This document shows, piece after piece, positions 32,812 to 41,173 of a stretch of 63,994 nucleotides of DNA. Made by a program: the position numbers and the translations under genes. Positions within the stretch are counted from its first letter, which is position 1; every line of letters begins with the position of its first letter. The DNA lies in contig RFGR01000061.1 in NCBI GenBank assembly GCA_003696625.1, positions 1 to 63,994 of the forward strand, read 5' to 3'. This DNA comes from Planctomycetota bacterium (lineage in GTDB: Bacteria > Planctomycetota > UBA1135). Below the pieces are notes generated by a model. The model was not told the origin of the DNA. It saw nothing but the letters and a program-made list of their open reading frames with translations, and made no database searches.

Positions 32812-33567
32812 ATGACCTCCGAGCCGCATTCGCCGAACCCGAAAGGCAACGGGCGCCGCAAGGGCCCCTGGTCGCAGCGTGAGATCGAGAAGCTGAAGCT
32901 GAAATTCGGGCTCGTTCCGCTTCAGCGCCTGAGCCAGGAACTCAACCGGAGCGTGGACAGCATCCGGCGGATGGTCCACCGGGTTTTCGACGGACCTCCC
33001 CGGACCGGCCCCTGGACCGCGGAGGAGGTTCTGCGTCTGAAGGAGTACATCGGCGCCGCCCAGACCGAGGACATCGCCCGGATCTTCCGGCGCACCCCGC
33101 AGGAGATTCGGCGCAAGGTCGAGGAACTGGAGAGCAGGATCCGGCCTTCGGCCTGGACTTCGGAGGACATCCAGCAGTTCAAGCGGCTCTACGGCAACCG
33201 CAGCGACACCGACCTGGCGGTGATCTTCGCCCACCCGGTCGAGGAGATCCAGGCGCTGGCCCGCGAACTCTGCCTGGCCAAGGACAAGGCGTTCCTCAAG
33301 CGGACCGGCCAGGAGCGGACCACGCGGATGCCGCGCTGGACCCCGGAGGAGATCCAGGAACTCCGGCGCCTCTATCCGACCCACAGCAACCTCGAGATCG
33401 CCCAGGCTCTCGGGAGGACCCAGAAGAGCGTCGTTTCGAAGGCCCACGACCTGGGCCTGCGCAAGTCCCCCGAGCGTCTGCGCCGGATGGGCGAGGAGAA
33501 CGTCCGGCGCCGCTACCGAGGTCGGCGCGGCCGCACCGGTCAGGAGGAAGCCGAGGCCGGCGCCTGA
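32812..33567 (+). CDS. Protein of four tandem Myb/SANT-like DNA-binding repeats
   Basis: The 251-residue, mostly basic protein consists of four similar helical units at about 18-59, 66-107, 113-155 and 174-217. Each opens with a conserved Trp (GPWSQREIEKL, GPWTAEEVLRL, SAWTSEDIQQF, PRWTPEEIQEL) and continues with a helix-turn-helix (for example LEIAQALGRTQKSVVSKAHD). That is the Myb/SANT layout, normally eukaryotic as tandem repeats. The C-terminal 35 residues are Arg-rich, suiting DNA contact. I infer a sequence-specific or architectural DNA-binding protein. The 113-base gap upstream suggests its own promoter, though I see no strong -10. Confidence 0.75.
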   Translation: MTSEPHSPNPKGNGRRKGPWSQREIEKLKLKFGLVPLQRLSQELNRSVDSIRRMVHRVFDGPPRTGPWTAEEVLRLKEYIGAAQTEDIARIFRRTPQEIRRKVEELESRIRPSAWTSEDIQQFKRLYGNRSDTDLAVIFAHPVEEIQALARELCLAKDKAFLKRTGQERTTRMPRWTPEEIQELRRLYPTHSNLEIAQALGRTQKSVVSKAHDLGLRKSPERLRRMGEENVRRRYRGRRGRTGQEEAEAGA

Positions 33568-33580
33568 GGTCCGGAGCGGG

Positions 33581-33901
33581 ATGGAGCGGCGCCTGATCGG
33601 CCTGGCCCGGCTCGCGGACGGCCTCCGCCTGAGCTGGGACGACGGCCTCGAGGCCAGGATCGGCTTCCGGGATCTCCGGCTGGAATGCCCTTGCGCCCAC
33701 TGTGTCTCCGAGGTCACCGGCCGCAGGCTGCTCGACCCGGCCACGGTGCCCGAAGACCTCGGGCTGCAGGACATGAAGCCGGTCGGCAACTACGCCTATC
33801 GCTGCCTGTTCAGTGACGGCCACGACAGCGGCATCTATCCGCTCGAGCTTCTGCGCGCCTTGAGCGAGGAGAGCGCCCGCGGGGTCCAGGCCCGGCGATG
33901 A
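33581..33901 (+). CDS. DUF971 / gamma-butyrobetaine hydroxylase-like N-terminal domain protein
   Basis: The 106-residue protein matches DUF971: LRLSWDDGLEARIGFRDLR, LECPCAHCVSEVTGRR with a Cys pair, then VGNYAYRCLFSDGHDSGIYP and LELLRALSEE. This domain binds a metal in the hydroxylase enzymes; stand-alone bacterial versions are often found near Fe-S assembly genes, and their role is unsettled. A purine-rich GGAGCGGG precedes the ATG. It overlaps the next gene by ATGA. Confidence 0.9.
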   Translation: MERRLIGLARLADGLRLSWDDGLEARIGFRDLRLECPCAHCVSEVTGRRLLDPATVPEDLGLQDMKPVGNYAYRCLFSDGHDSGIYPLELLRALSEESARGVQARR

Positions 33902-34305
33902 GTCCGCTCGCCTCGATCCTGCTGGCCGCCCTCTCGCCCTGGACCGTTCTGCCCGGTCTGCTGGTCGGGTGGTGGGCGGTCTGGTTCACGTTGGGCCGGA
34001 ACTTCACCCTCACCTCGCTGATGACCCTGGCCGCCCAGGCCGCCTCCCTGCTCCTCGCCGGCGGAACTCTCGCCAGCGGCGCCCTGGCCGAACCGGCGAT
34101 TGGCGACGGCCATCCCGTGCCGGCGGTCCGTCTGGCCGCCGCCGCGTCGATCTGGTTCGCCGCGCTCCTGGTTCTCGAGGCCCATCTCCTGCGCGCCTTC
34201 ATGCGTCGCCTTCGGCCCGGCTGGTCCTGGGATCCCTTCGATCTGCTGACCTACGGAGCCGCCCGCGTCCCGGCGGTGGCCCTCGCCGCCTGGCTGGTCG
34301 CCTAG
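33898..34305 (+). CDS. Hypothetical membrane protein
   Basis: A 135-residue protein with three to four hydrophobic segments (ILLAALSPWTVLPGLLVGWW, MTLAAQAASLLLAGGTLASG, AAAASIWFAALLVLEAHLL and a C-terminal span). No family recognised. It is coupled to the DUF971 gene by ATGA. Its stop lies in a CTAG shared with the opposite-strand sulfatase-like gene. Confidence 0.65.
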   Translation: MSPLASILLAALSPWTVLPGLLVGWWAVWFTLGRNFTLTSLMTLAAQAASLLLAGGTLASGALAEPAIGDGHPVPAVRLAAAASIWFAALLVLEAHLLRAFMRRLRPGWSWDPFDLLTYGAARVPAVALAAWLVA

Positions 34306-35897
34306 CCCGCGGCCGCCGCCCGCTCGCCGGGGTCTTCCGGGGGATGGAAGGGCCGGGTTTCCTCGGGATCCCGGTCGAGGTTGCGGACCAGCGGCGGCGC
34401 ATCCGGCCGGCGGAGGACGACGAAGCGGCCGCGGCGTTCGACGACCAGGCCCGCCCCCACGTCCTGGATCCGGGCCGGGGGCGCCGGGGCCTCCGGGTCC
34501 AGGAGCGAGGGCGCCTGCGCCTCGAGGCCGAGGAAGGAGAGGATCGTCGCCGGCAGGGCGGCGGTGGAGATGGGCTCGGCCCGGCGGCCGCCGGCCGGGA
34601 TCGCGCGCGGAAGCCGGAAGGCGAGGGGGACCCGGGTCAGGCAGGAGCGGGCCGCGACCGGCTCGCCCTCGGGATGGACCGCGTGGAAGCAGGCGCCGCG
34701 GTCCGAGGTCACGACGAGCAGGGTCTCCTCGAGGAGGTCGCGGTCGGCGAGGCCGGTCGCCAACGCGGCCAGGGCCCGGTCGAGGTCCCGGATCGCCGCG
34801 TCGTAGCGCGCCCGTTCCTCGGCCAGGGCGTCGAGCGGGCCCTCGCCCGGTCCTCCCGGCAGGAATGCCGTGACCAGTTCCGGATCGGGCTCCTCGGTCA
34901 AGATTCCGTCCAGCTCGAGGAGCAGGAAGAAGGGACGGTCCGGGCGGCGTCGCTCGAGCCAGGCGAGCGCTCGCGCCACCGCCCGCTCCGCCCGGCTCGC
35001 CGCCGGCGCTCGCCGCACCGAGCCGAGCAGCCGAGGAAGGAGGAGCCGGTCGGCCGGCAGCGGCAGGTCCGGATCGCGGAAGCGGGTGAAGCCGGCCGGC
35101 CCGCCGGCGGCGGCGCGAACCCAGCTCCGGTCGCCGATGCCGGCGGTCTCGTAACCGGCCCGGCGGAGGCGTTCCGGCAGCGGCGGGTCGCCGCCGAGCA
35201 GGGCGGTCCGCACCTCCCGCGGCCGGACGGAGGGGACGTGGGCGTCCGTGAACAGGAGCCCTTCGGCGGCGACGGCGTCGAGGCCGGGGCTGGTCACGCG
35301 GTAGTAGCCGCCGCAGCCGAGATGGTCGAGGCCGACCCGGTCGAGGCAGACGAGGAGCACGCCCTGGACCGGCGCCTCGGCCGGAGAGGCGAGCAACGGC
35401 TCCGTCTCGGGGCCGGACAGGGCCGGCAGCAGCGCGCCGACGAGACCGGCGGCCAGGCCGGCCAGGAGGACCAGGACCGCGGTCAGCGGCGAGACGAAGG
35501 AGGCGAGCAGCCAGCCGAGCGGGCCGGGAGCCAGGCGCCGTCCGAGCTGCTGGACCGCCAGACCGGTGCCGGCCGCCAGGCCGATCCGGAGGGGGGCGGC
35601 GGCGCCGGCTGCGGCGACGGCGATGGCGGCCGCGGCGCCAGCGCCGGCCAGGACCGAGGCGAGCTGGAGGCCGGGCAGCCGGCGCCACTCCCGCTCCCGG
35701 GCCAGGAACGGCAGCACCAGCGCCGCGATCAGGCCGATACCGGCGCCGGCGGCTGCATCGATCGGCCAGACCGCGAGCCAGAAGCCGAGGTCCCGTTCGA
35801 AGGGATAGGCCCGCAGCGCCAGCGCCGCCTCGACCGCGCCGCCCAGGGAGAGGAGGGCGGCGCCGAGGAGGGCGCCGTGGAGGAGAAGCCGGATCAT
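34302..35897 (-). CDS. Membrane-anchored sulfatase-like protein, probably inactive
   Basis: The 531-residue protein has about five N-terminal membrane spans (to about residue 175), then an alkaline-phosphatase/sulfatase fold domain: GVLLVCLDRVGLDHLGCGG, TSPGLDAVAAEGLLFTDAHV, FFLLLELDG and ALPATILSFLGLEA. The nucleophile segment reads PSVRPREVRTALLGG, where CxPSR or TxPSH is expected, so the Cys/Ser/Thr position is Pro. The later TSDHG motif is TSDRGACF, losing a metal-binding His. I infer a degenerate, non-catalytic member. It starts at ATGA overlapping the small upstream gene. Confidence 0.75.
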   Translation of the reverse strand: MIRLLLHGALLGAALLSLGGAVEAALALRAYPFERDLGFWLAVWPIDAAAGAGIGLIAALVLPFLAREREWRRLPGLQLASVLAGAGAAAAIAVAAAGAAAPLRIGLAAGTGLAVQQLGRRLAPGPLGWLLASFVSPLTAVLVLLAGLAAGLVGALLPALSGPETEPLLASPAEAPVQGVLLVCLDRVGLDHLGCGGYYRVTSPGLDAVAAEGLLFTDAHVPSVRPREVRTALLGGDPPLPERLRRAGYETAGIGDRSWVRAAAGGPAGFTRFRDPDLPLPADRLLLPRLLGSVRRAPAASRAERAVARALAWLERRRPDRPFFLLLELDGILTEEPDPELVTAFLPGGPGEGPLDALAEERARYDAAIRDLDRALAALATGLADRDLLEETLLVVTSDRGACFHAVHPEGEPVAARSCLTRVPLAFRLPRAIPAGGRRAEPISTAALPATILSFLGLEAQAPSLLDPEAPAPPARIQDVGAGLVVERRGRFVVLRRPDAPPLVRNLDRDPEETRPFHPPEDPGERAAAAG

Positions 35898-36253
35898 CGC
35901 CCGCCTTCGGCCGGCCAGGCCAGATGGAGCCGGTCGCCCTCCGCCTCGCCCCAGACCCGCAGACCGCTCCAGGTCCCCTCCAGCTCCGAGATCCGTCGGC
36001 GGATGGCGTCCAGGATCATCCCGCGCAGGATGCCGGCTCCTGCGAGATTCCAGTCGTGCAGGATCCGCTCGCGCGGCCGGTCCAGAATCCGGGCGGTCAG
36101 GACGAACCGCCGCCCGAGCGGCGCCCGGAGAGCGATCTCGAGCCGGTCCCTGCAACAGTCGATCCCGTCCAGCCGGGTGCCGGAGGGAAGCGGCAGGGCG
36201 TCGGCCAGGGCCTCCTCCAGCCCTTCCAGGTCGAGATCGATGGAGACGCGCAT
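35894..36253 (-). CDS. Small hypothetical protein
   Basis: The 119 residues form alternating strands and helices (MRVSIDLDLEGLEEALADAL, CCRDRLEIALRAPLGRRFVL, ILDAIRRRISELEGTWSGL). No signal peptide or membrane span. I do not recognise a family. It is translationally coupled to the degenerate sulfatase and shares a 47-bp divergent gap with the HEAT-VWA gene. Confidence 0.55.
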   Translation of the reverse strand: MRVSIDLDLEGLEEALADALPLPSGTRLDGIDCCRDRLEIALRAPLGRRFVLTARILDRPRERILHDWNLAGAGILRGMILDAIRRRISELEGTWSGLRVWGEAEGDRLHLAWPAEGGR

Positions 36254-36287
36254 CGAGGACGGGGCGTGACCGCCGGAATCCGGCCGA

Positions 36288-36293
36288 TAGAGT
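36288..36293 (+). promoter_or_regulatory. TAGAGT -10-like hexamer, leaderless spacing to the HEAT-VWA gene
   Basis: The hexamer ends 7 bases before the ATG at 36301. Confidence 0.5.
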
Positions 36294-36300
36294 AGCCGAG

Positions 36301-37599
36301 ATGCTCCTCCTGCTCCTGCCGGCGTTGCTCGGCCTCGCCCAGGCCGGCGCCCCCGCGCCGGCGCCAAGCCCGGCCGCCGCCCGGGCGCCGACCGTCGAGG
36401 AGATGATAGGGCGGATTCGGAGCCGTTGGGTGCCGTTCGAGGAGCGGATGGCCTGGCTCGAGCGTCTGGCCGGCAGCGGTCGCAGGCTCGAACTCGAGCA
36501 GGTGCGCCCGTTGCGGCGGTCGGCGCGGGGGGAATGGCTGGCCGACTACGCCCGTTGCCTGGCCTTGTGCGGGGCATCGGCGATCGAAGACCTGCGCGAG
36601 CTGGCCGAACGGCGGGACCCGGTGGTCCGGGCCGAGGCGGTCTACGCCCTGGTCCAGCTCGACGCGGCCGGCGGGGAGGCCTTCGGCCGGCGGATTCTGG
36701 CCGACCGGCGGCAGCCGGCCGAGGCGCGGGTGGCGGCGCTGCGCGGTCTGGACGCCCGCCGCTCGCCCTTCGCCCGGCCGGAGGCGCTCCGTTGGCTGGC
36801 GCAGTCCGACCAGTCCCTGCTCTGGGAATGCCTGGCCGTGCTGCGCCGGAATCCCGACCTCGCCGACGCTCCCTACCTCGTCGACCTGCTGCACCGGCGG
36901 AGCGGCCGGGCGGCCAACGAGGCGGTTCGCCTTCTCCAACGCCTGACCGGCTACAAGGTCGGCCGCGACCCGGAAGCCTGGCGCTACTGGCTCCTCAAAC
37001 ACGAGGCCGAAGGCACCCCCTTCCGCGCCCCGGCCGCCTCTGCGGACGACCAGACGGTCTCGGTCGCCTGGCACGGGATCCCGATCCTGGGCGAGAAGGT
37101 CGTCTTCGTCCTCGACTCTTCCGGTTCGATGGAGGCGCCCCTGGCGGAGAACCCCGGCGAGACCCGCGGTTCGCGAGCGGTGGCCGAACTGCTGCGGCTC
37201 CTGCCACAGCTGCCCGAGCGGGCCGAGTTCGACCTGATTTTCTTTGAGTCCTCCGTCCACAGCTTCGCCCACCGGCTCGTTTCCCGTCGACCGGAGACCC
37301 TGGCCGAGGCGGCCGCCTGGTTGCGGCGGCGGCGCTTCGCCGGCGCCACCAACCTCTCCGGCGGCCTGCGTGAGGCCTTCGCGCGGGAAGGGGTCGAGGA
37401 GATCTTCCTGCTCAGCGACGGCGAACCCTCGGCCGGCGAAGTGACCGATCCCGACCGGATCGCCGCGCAGGTCCGCCGCTGGAACCGCTGGCGCAACGTC
37501 CGCCTGAACACGGTCTCGTTCGGGGCGCCGGCCGCGGCGCGGGACTTCCTGGCCGACCTGGCCCGGAACCACGACGGAGTCTGCCGGACGATCTGGTGA
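36301..37599 (+). CDS. Secreted HEAT-repeat/VWA-domain protein
   Basis: The 432-residue protein has a signal peptide (MLLLLLPALLGLAQA). Helical HEAT-like repeats fill about 35-240, including DPVVRAEAVYALVQLDAAGG. A von Willebrand A domain spans about 260-430: the MIDAS reads FVLDSSGSMEAPL, the conserved Thr lies in GATNLSGGLREAF, and LLSDGEPSAGEV supplies the third motif. VWA domains bind ligands through a metal ion. The combination suggests an envelope scaffold. It stands alone between divergent and convergent neighbours. Confidence 0.85.
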   Translation: MLLLLLPALLGLAQAGAPAPAPSPAAARAPTVEEMIGRIRSRWVPFEERMAWLERLAGSGRRLELEQVRPLRRSARGEWLADYARCLALCGASAIEDLRELAERRDPVVRAEAVYALVQLDAAGGEAFGRRILADRRQPAEARVAALRGLDARRSPFARPEALRWLAQSDQSLLWECLAVLRRNPDLADAPYLVDLLHRRSGRAANEAVRLLQRLTGYKVGRDPEAWRYWLLKHEAEGTPFRAPAASADDQTVSVAWHGIPILGEKVVFVLDSSGSMEAPLAENPGETRGSRAVAELLRLLPQLPERAEFDLIFFESSVHSFAHRLVSRRPETLAEAAAWLRRRRFAGATNLSGGLREAFAREGVEEIFLLSDGEPSAGEVTDPDRIAAQVRRWNRWRNVRLNTVSFGAPAAARDFLADLARNHDGVCRTIW

Positions 37600-37615
37600 G
37601 CCGGCGGCTCCCCGC

Positions 37616-39316
37616 TCAGGGGACGATCTCGACCATCGCCGAGGCGCTGGCCAGGGACGGCGCGCCGCCCGGCGGGGCGGCGACCACCGCCGACCAGTAA
37701 CGGCGTCCGACCAGGCCGGGCGGGGCGCCGGGGGCGAGGTCGAAGGTGGCGACCGCGTCGCCGGCGGCGTCGAGGACCCCGCGGGCGCCGTTGAAGCCGG
37801 CGGGGTAGTTGCCGGCCTGGGTCCGGGAGAAGAGAGGATCCGCGGTCAACGGAATGTCGAGGCCCTGGATCGTGCTCGGTCCGGTGCCCGAGGCCGACAG
37901 GAGCACCGCGTAGGACTGACCGCCGGCGCCGGTCGGGAAGTCGATGTCCCAGCGGAGCCGGCCGCCGGCGGCGGCCGAGAGCCGCTGCGGGCCGAAGGCG
38001 ACCCAGGGATCGAAGGCGATCAGGTCGGCGCTGCCGAGATTGCCGTAGCCGCCGCCGTCCCGACCGGGGGCGCCGACGGCGAAGTCGGGATGGCCGTCGC
38101 CGTCGGCGTCGCCGCCGAAATCCACCCAGGCGCCGTACTCGTCCTGGGCCGCCTGTCCCTCCAGGACCCGGATCAGGCGACCATCGAGGCCGGCGTGCAG
38201 ATACACCGCCCCGACCTGGTTCAGGCCGTTGAGGTCGGTCTGCGGCGCCGACAGGGCGAGGTCGGCGTGGCCGTCCTGGTCCAGGTCGCCGGCGGCGGCG
38301 ACCGCCTCGCCGAGCTGTTGGCCGGCCTGGCTGCCGCGGAACTCGGCCAGCAGGGCGCCGGTGGCGCCGGACCAGAGCCGGACCACCCCGGCTTTGGCCT
38401 TGCCGCCGAAGGAGGCGGTGGGGGAGCCGCCGAGGATGTCCGGGGTGCCGTCGCCGTCGACGTCGCCGGCGCCGGCCAGGGCGGCGCCCATGTGGCCGCT
38501 GTCCCAGGAGCCGCCGAACTCGTGGATCAGGCTGCCGTCGGCGCCGGAGTGGACGAAGATCTTGCCGGCGTGGTGGATCGGGGTGTTGTCGGTCGGCGCC
38601 CCGGCCATCCAGTCGCAGAGGCCGTCGCCGTCGACGTCACCGGCGCGGGCGACGGCGAAGCCGAGTTCGGTGTGGAAGCCGGCGCCGGCGATGCCGAACA
38701 GGGTGGCGCCGGTGGCGCCGTCGAGGAGCGCGGCCATGCCGGCGTCGTAGACCCCGCCGACACCGGCCTGGAAGGCTCCGGCCAGGAGTTCGGCGGCGCC
38801 GTCGCCGGTGACGTCGTCGACGAAGGCGACCGAGACGCCCCATTTGCCGTGCTTGAAGGTGCCGTCGAGGCGGTGAATCCGGGCGCCGGTGGCGCCGGAG
38901 TAGAGGTCCACCCGGCCGGTGTCGGCCTGGCCGTTGACGACCACGAACGGCGCCCCGACGAGGATGTCCGGGACGCCGTCGAGATCGATGTCGTAGCCAC
39001 CGTCCACCGAGTAACCGGCCCAGCCGCCGGCGGCGTCGCCGTCGATCCGGAGCAGCTCGGAGCCGTCGGCGCCGGAGATCACCCGCACCGAGCCGGCCTG
39101 CGGCAAACCGTTCGGCGACGCGGTCGGCATGCCGACGATCAGGTCGTCGAGGCCGTCGCCGTTCAGGTCTCCGGCCCAGGCCAGGGACTCCCCGGCCCGC
39201 CCGTTCGGGTCCGGGCCGAGATCCTCGCGGATCCGGCTCCAGGAACCACCGGCGGCCTGGGCGAAGAGGGCGGGCGACAGGAGGAGGAGGAGGGAGAAGA
39301 GGGGAGCCTGGCGCAT
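37616..39316 (-). CDS. Secreted FG-GAP (integrin alpha-like beta-propeller) protein
   Basis: The 566-residue protein begins MRQAPLFSLLLLLSPALFAQ, a signal peptide. About seven FG-GAP repeats follow, each with a calcium-loop-like core such as AGDLNGDGLDDLIVGMP, DGGYDIDLDGVPDILVGAPF and AGDVDGDGLCDWMAGAPT. A C-terminal beta domain of about 110 residues (YAVLLSASGTGPST onward) resembles the sorting or carbohydrate-type ends seen on such proteins in planctomycetes; that comparison is from memory. A calcium-stabilised, surface or secreted adhesive role is likely. I start it at the Met opening the signal peptide. Confidence 0.9.
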   Translation of the reverse strand: MRQAPLFSLLLLLSPALFAQAAGGSWSRIREDLGPDPNGRAGESLAWAGDLNGDGLDDLIVGMPTASPNGLPQAGSVRVISGADGSELLRIDGDAAGGWAGYSVDGGYDIDLDGVPDILVGAPFVVVNGQADTGRVDLYSGATGARIHRLDGTFKHGKWGVSVAFVDDVTGDGAAELLAGAFQAGVGGVYDAGMAALLDGATGATLFGIAGAGFHTELGFAVARAGDVDGDGLCDWMAGAPTDNTPIHHAGKIFVHSGADGSLIHEFGGSWDSGHMGAALAGAGDVDGDGTPDILGGSPTASFGGKAKAGVVRLWSGATGALLAEFRGSQAGQQLGEAVAAAGDLDQDGHADLALSAPQTDLNGLNQVGAVYLHAGLDGRLIRVLEGQAAQDEYGAWVDFGGDADGDGHPDFAVGAPGRDGGGYGNLGSADLIAFDPWVAFGPQRLSAAAGGRLRWDIDFPTGAGGQSYAVLLSASGTGPSTIQGLDIPLTADPLFSRTQAGNYPAGFNGARGVLDAAGDAVATFDLAPGAPPGLVGRRYWSAVVAAPPGGAPSLASASAMVEIVP

Positions 39317-39439
39317 GGAAAGAGGCGGCGCGGGGAAGGGAAGCCGGGAGGTGGGATGAGAGTCCTCGACCGTGGGTTCCCGCAAGGCTACCACGCGATC
39401 GGCGTTGCCGCCGGTCTCGGATCCGGCCGCCGCCTGTCC

Positions 39440-39445
39440 TAGGAT
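39440..39445 (+). promoter_or_regulatory. TAGGAT -10-like hexamer, leaderless spacing to the MDR oxidoreductase gene
   Basis: The hexamer ends 6 bases before the ATG at 39452. Confidence 0.5.
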
Positions 39446-39451
39446 GAGTTC

Positions 39452-40495
39452 ATGCGTGCGGTCCGGGTCCACGAACACGGCGATTTCGACGTCCTGCGGC
39501 TCGAGGAGCTGCCCGTACCCGAGCCCGGACCGGGCGAGGTCCGGATCCGGGTGGCCTGGGCGGCCCTCAACCACCTCGACACCTGGGTCCGGCGCGGGGT
39601 GCCGGGGCACCGCTTCCCGCTGCCGATCACCCTCGGGTGTGACTTCAGCGGCATCGTCGACGCCGCCGGACCGGGGGCCGACGACCTGTCAGTCGGCACC
39701 CGGGTGGCGGTGGCGCCGGGGCACGCCTGCGGCAACTGCCCCGCCTGCGCCAGCGGCCGGCACAACCTCTGTCGCCGGTTCGGGATCTACGGCGAGACCT
39801 GCGACGGCGGCGACGCCGACTTCGCGATCGTTCGGCGCGAGAACCTGCTGCCGGTGCCGGACGGCTTTCCGCTCGACCTCGCGGCCGCTTTCCCGCTCAC
39901 CTTCCTCACCGCCTGGCACATGCTGGTCGGGCGTTGCGCCCTCCGTCCGGGCGAGAAGGTGCTGGTCCACGCCGCCGGCAGCGGCGTCTCGGTGGCGGCG
40001 ATCCAGATCGCCCGACTCTGGGGGGCCCGGGTCATGGCCACCGCCGGCAACCCGGAGAAGCTCGAGCGCGCCCGCCGGCTGGGCGCCGAGCGGACCGCCG
40101 ACTACCGGCGTGAGGACTGGACCGAGGCGGCGCGGGACTGGGCCGGCCGCGGCGGCCTGGACGTGATCGTCGATCACGTCGGCGCCGACACCCTGCCGCG
40201 CGGGATCTGGCTGCTCGGCCGCGGCGGCCGTCTGGTCACCTGCGGCGTCACCAGCGGCGCCGAGATGAAGCTGAACTTCGCGCCGATCTTCTTCAAGTCC
40301 CTGAGCGTGCTCGGCAGCACGATGGGAGGCCTCGGCGACCAGCGGGAAGTGGCCGAGCACGTCTTCGCCGGCCGCCTGGAGCCGATCGTGGATTCCCGCT
40401 TCCCGCTCGAAGGGGTCGCCGACGCCCACCGCCGGGTGGCCTCGCGCGAGGTCTTCGGCAAGGTGCTGCTCGAGGTGGATCCCACGCTCGTCTGA
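39452..40495 (+). CDS. Zinc-type alcohol dehydrogenase-like MDR oxidoreductase
   Basis: The 347-residue protein has the MDR fold: a GroES-like start (MRAVRVHEHGDFDVLRLEEL), LGCDFSGIVDAAGPG, a structural zinc lobe (GHACGNCPACASGRHNLC, four Cys) and a Rossmann domain (VLVHAAGSGVSVAAIQIARL, ARVMATAGNPEKLERARRLG). The usual catalytic-zinc Cys near the start is replaced within NHLDTWVRRG, as in quinone-oxidoreductase-like members. It oxidises or reduces an alcohol or enone with NAD(P)H; the substrate is unknown. Confidence 0.88.
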   Translation: MRAVRVHEHGDFDVLRLEELPVPEPGPGEVRIRVAWAALNHLDTWVRRGVPGHRFPLPITLGCDFSGIVDAAGPGADDLSVGTRVAVAPGHACGNCPACASGRHNLCRRFGIYGETCDGGDADFAIVRRENLLPVPDGFPLDLAAAFPLTFLTAWHMLVGRCALRPGEKVLVHAAGSGVSVAAIQIARLWGARVMATAGNPEKLERARRLGAERTADYRREDWTEAARDWAGRGGLDVIVDHVGADTLPRGIWLLGRGGRLVTCGVTSGAEMKLNFAPIFFKSLSVLGSTMGGLGDQREVAEHVFAGRLEPIVDSRFPLEGVADAHRRVASREVFGKVLLEVDPTLV

Positions 40496-40504
40496 GCGGC
40501 GGCC

Positions 40505-41098
40505 TCATGTCAGCTCGCGCAGGCGCAGCCGCCGCCACCAAACGCGGGTCCTGCCGCCGCCGTGGACCTGGAAGCCGATCCGGCCGCTGCGATCGCGCGG
40601 GTCGCGGAAGTCGGCGCAGGGAACGCCGTTGACCCAGCTCCGGATCCGGTCGCCGCGGCACTCGATCCGGTACCGGTTCCACTCGCCCAGCCGGAAGGCC
40701 CGACGCGCCTCCGGCTGGTCGTCGAGGGGATCCAGCCAGCCGCTCCGGGCTTCGTCGTACAACCCGCCGCTCCAGGCCCGGTCGCTGGGATCGATTTCGA
40801 TCTGGTAGCCGAAGACGGTGCCGTCCGGGCGCTGGTGGCTGCGGACCTGGATGCCGGAGTTGCCGCCGGGCTCGATCCGGACCTCGCACTCGAGGACGAA
40901 GTCGGAGTACTCGCGCGGCGAGAGCAGGAAGCTGTTCCGGGCGCCGGCGTCGTGGCCGGCGAGGACTTCGCCGTCGAACTCGAAGACTGCGTCGCCGACG
41001 CGGATCCAGTCCGCGAAGGACGCCCGGTCGAGGAGCGGGGCGGCGGCGGTGCAGCCGGAACAGGCCAGGGCCAGGAAGACGGCGCGGGCGCGGGCCAT
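40505..41098 (-). CDS. DUF1080 (3-keto-disaccharide hydrolase-like) lipoprotein
   Basis: A 197-residue concanavalin-like domain protein with a signal peptide ending ALACSGC (a likely lipobox). Signatures are SFADWIRVGDAVFEFDGEVL, EYSDFVLECEVRIEPGGNSG, IQVRSHQRPDGTVFGYQIEI and the C-terminal GRIGFQVHGGG with WWRRLRLRE. The family is abundant in planctomycetes and includes 3-keto-glycoside hydrolases or carbohydrate-binding forms. Catalysis here is not proven. Confidence 0.9.
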   Translation of the reverse strand: MARARAVFLALACSGCTAAAPLLDRASFADWIRVGDAVFEFDGEVLAGHDAGARNSFLLSPREYSDFVLECEVRIEPGGNSGIQVRSHQRPDGTVFGYQIEIDPSDRAWSGGLYDEARSGWLDPLDDQPEARRAFRLGEWNRYRIECRGDRIRSWVNGVPCADFRDPRDRSGRIGFQVHGGGRTRVWWRRLRLRELT

Positions 41099-41104
41099 AG
41101 GGCC

Positions 41105-41110
41105 AGGATA
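41105..41110 (-). promoter_or_regulatory. TATCCT -10-like hexamer, leaderless spacing to the DUF1080 gene
   Basis: On the minus strand the hexamer ends 6 bases before the ATG at 41098. Confidence 0.5.
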
Positions 41111-41173
41111 GGGCGAGCGGTGGTTTTCTTCGCAAGGCCGGCACCCCCACCGGCCGATGGAGGGGAGACCGTC

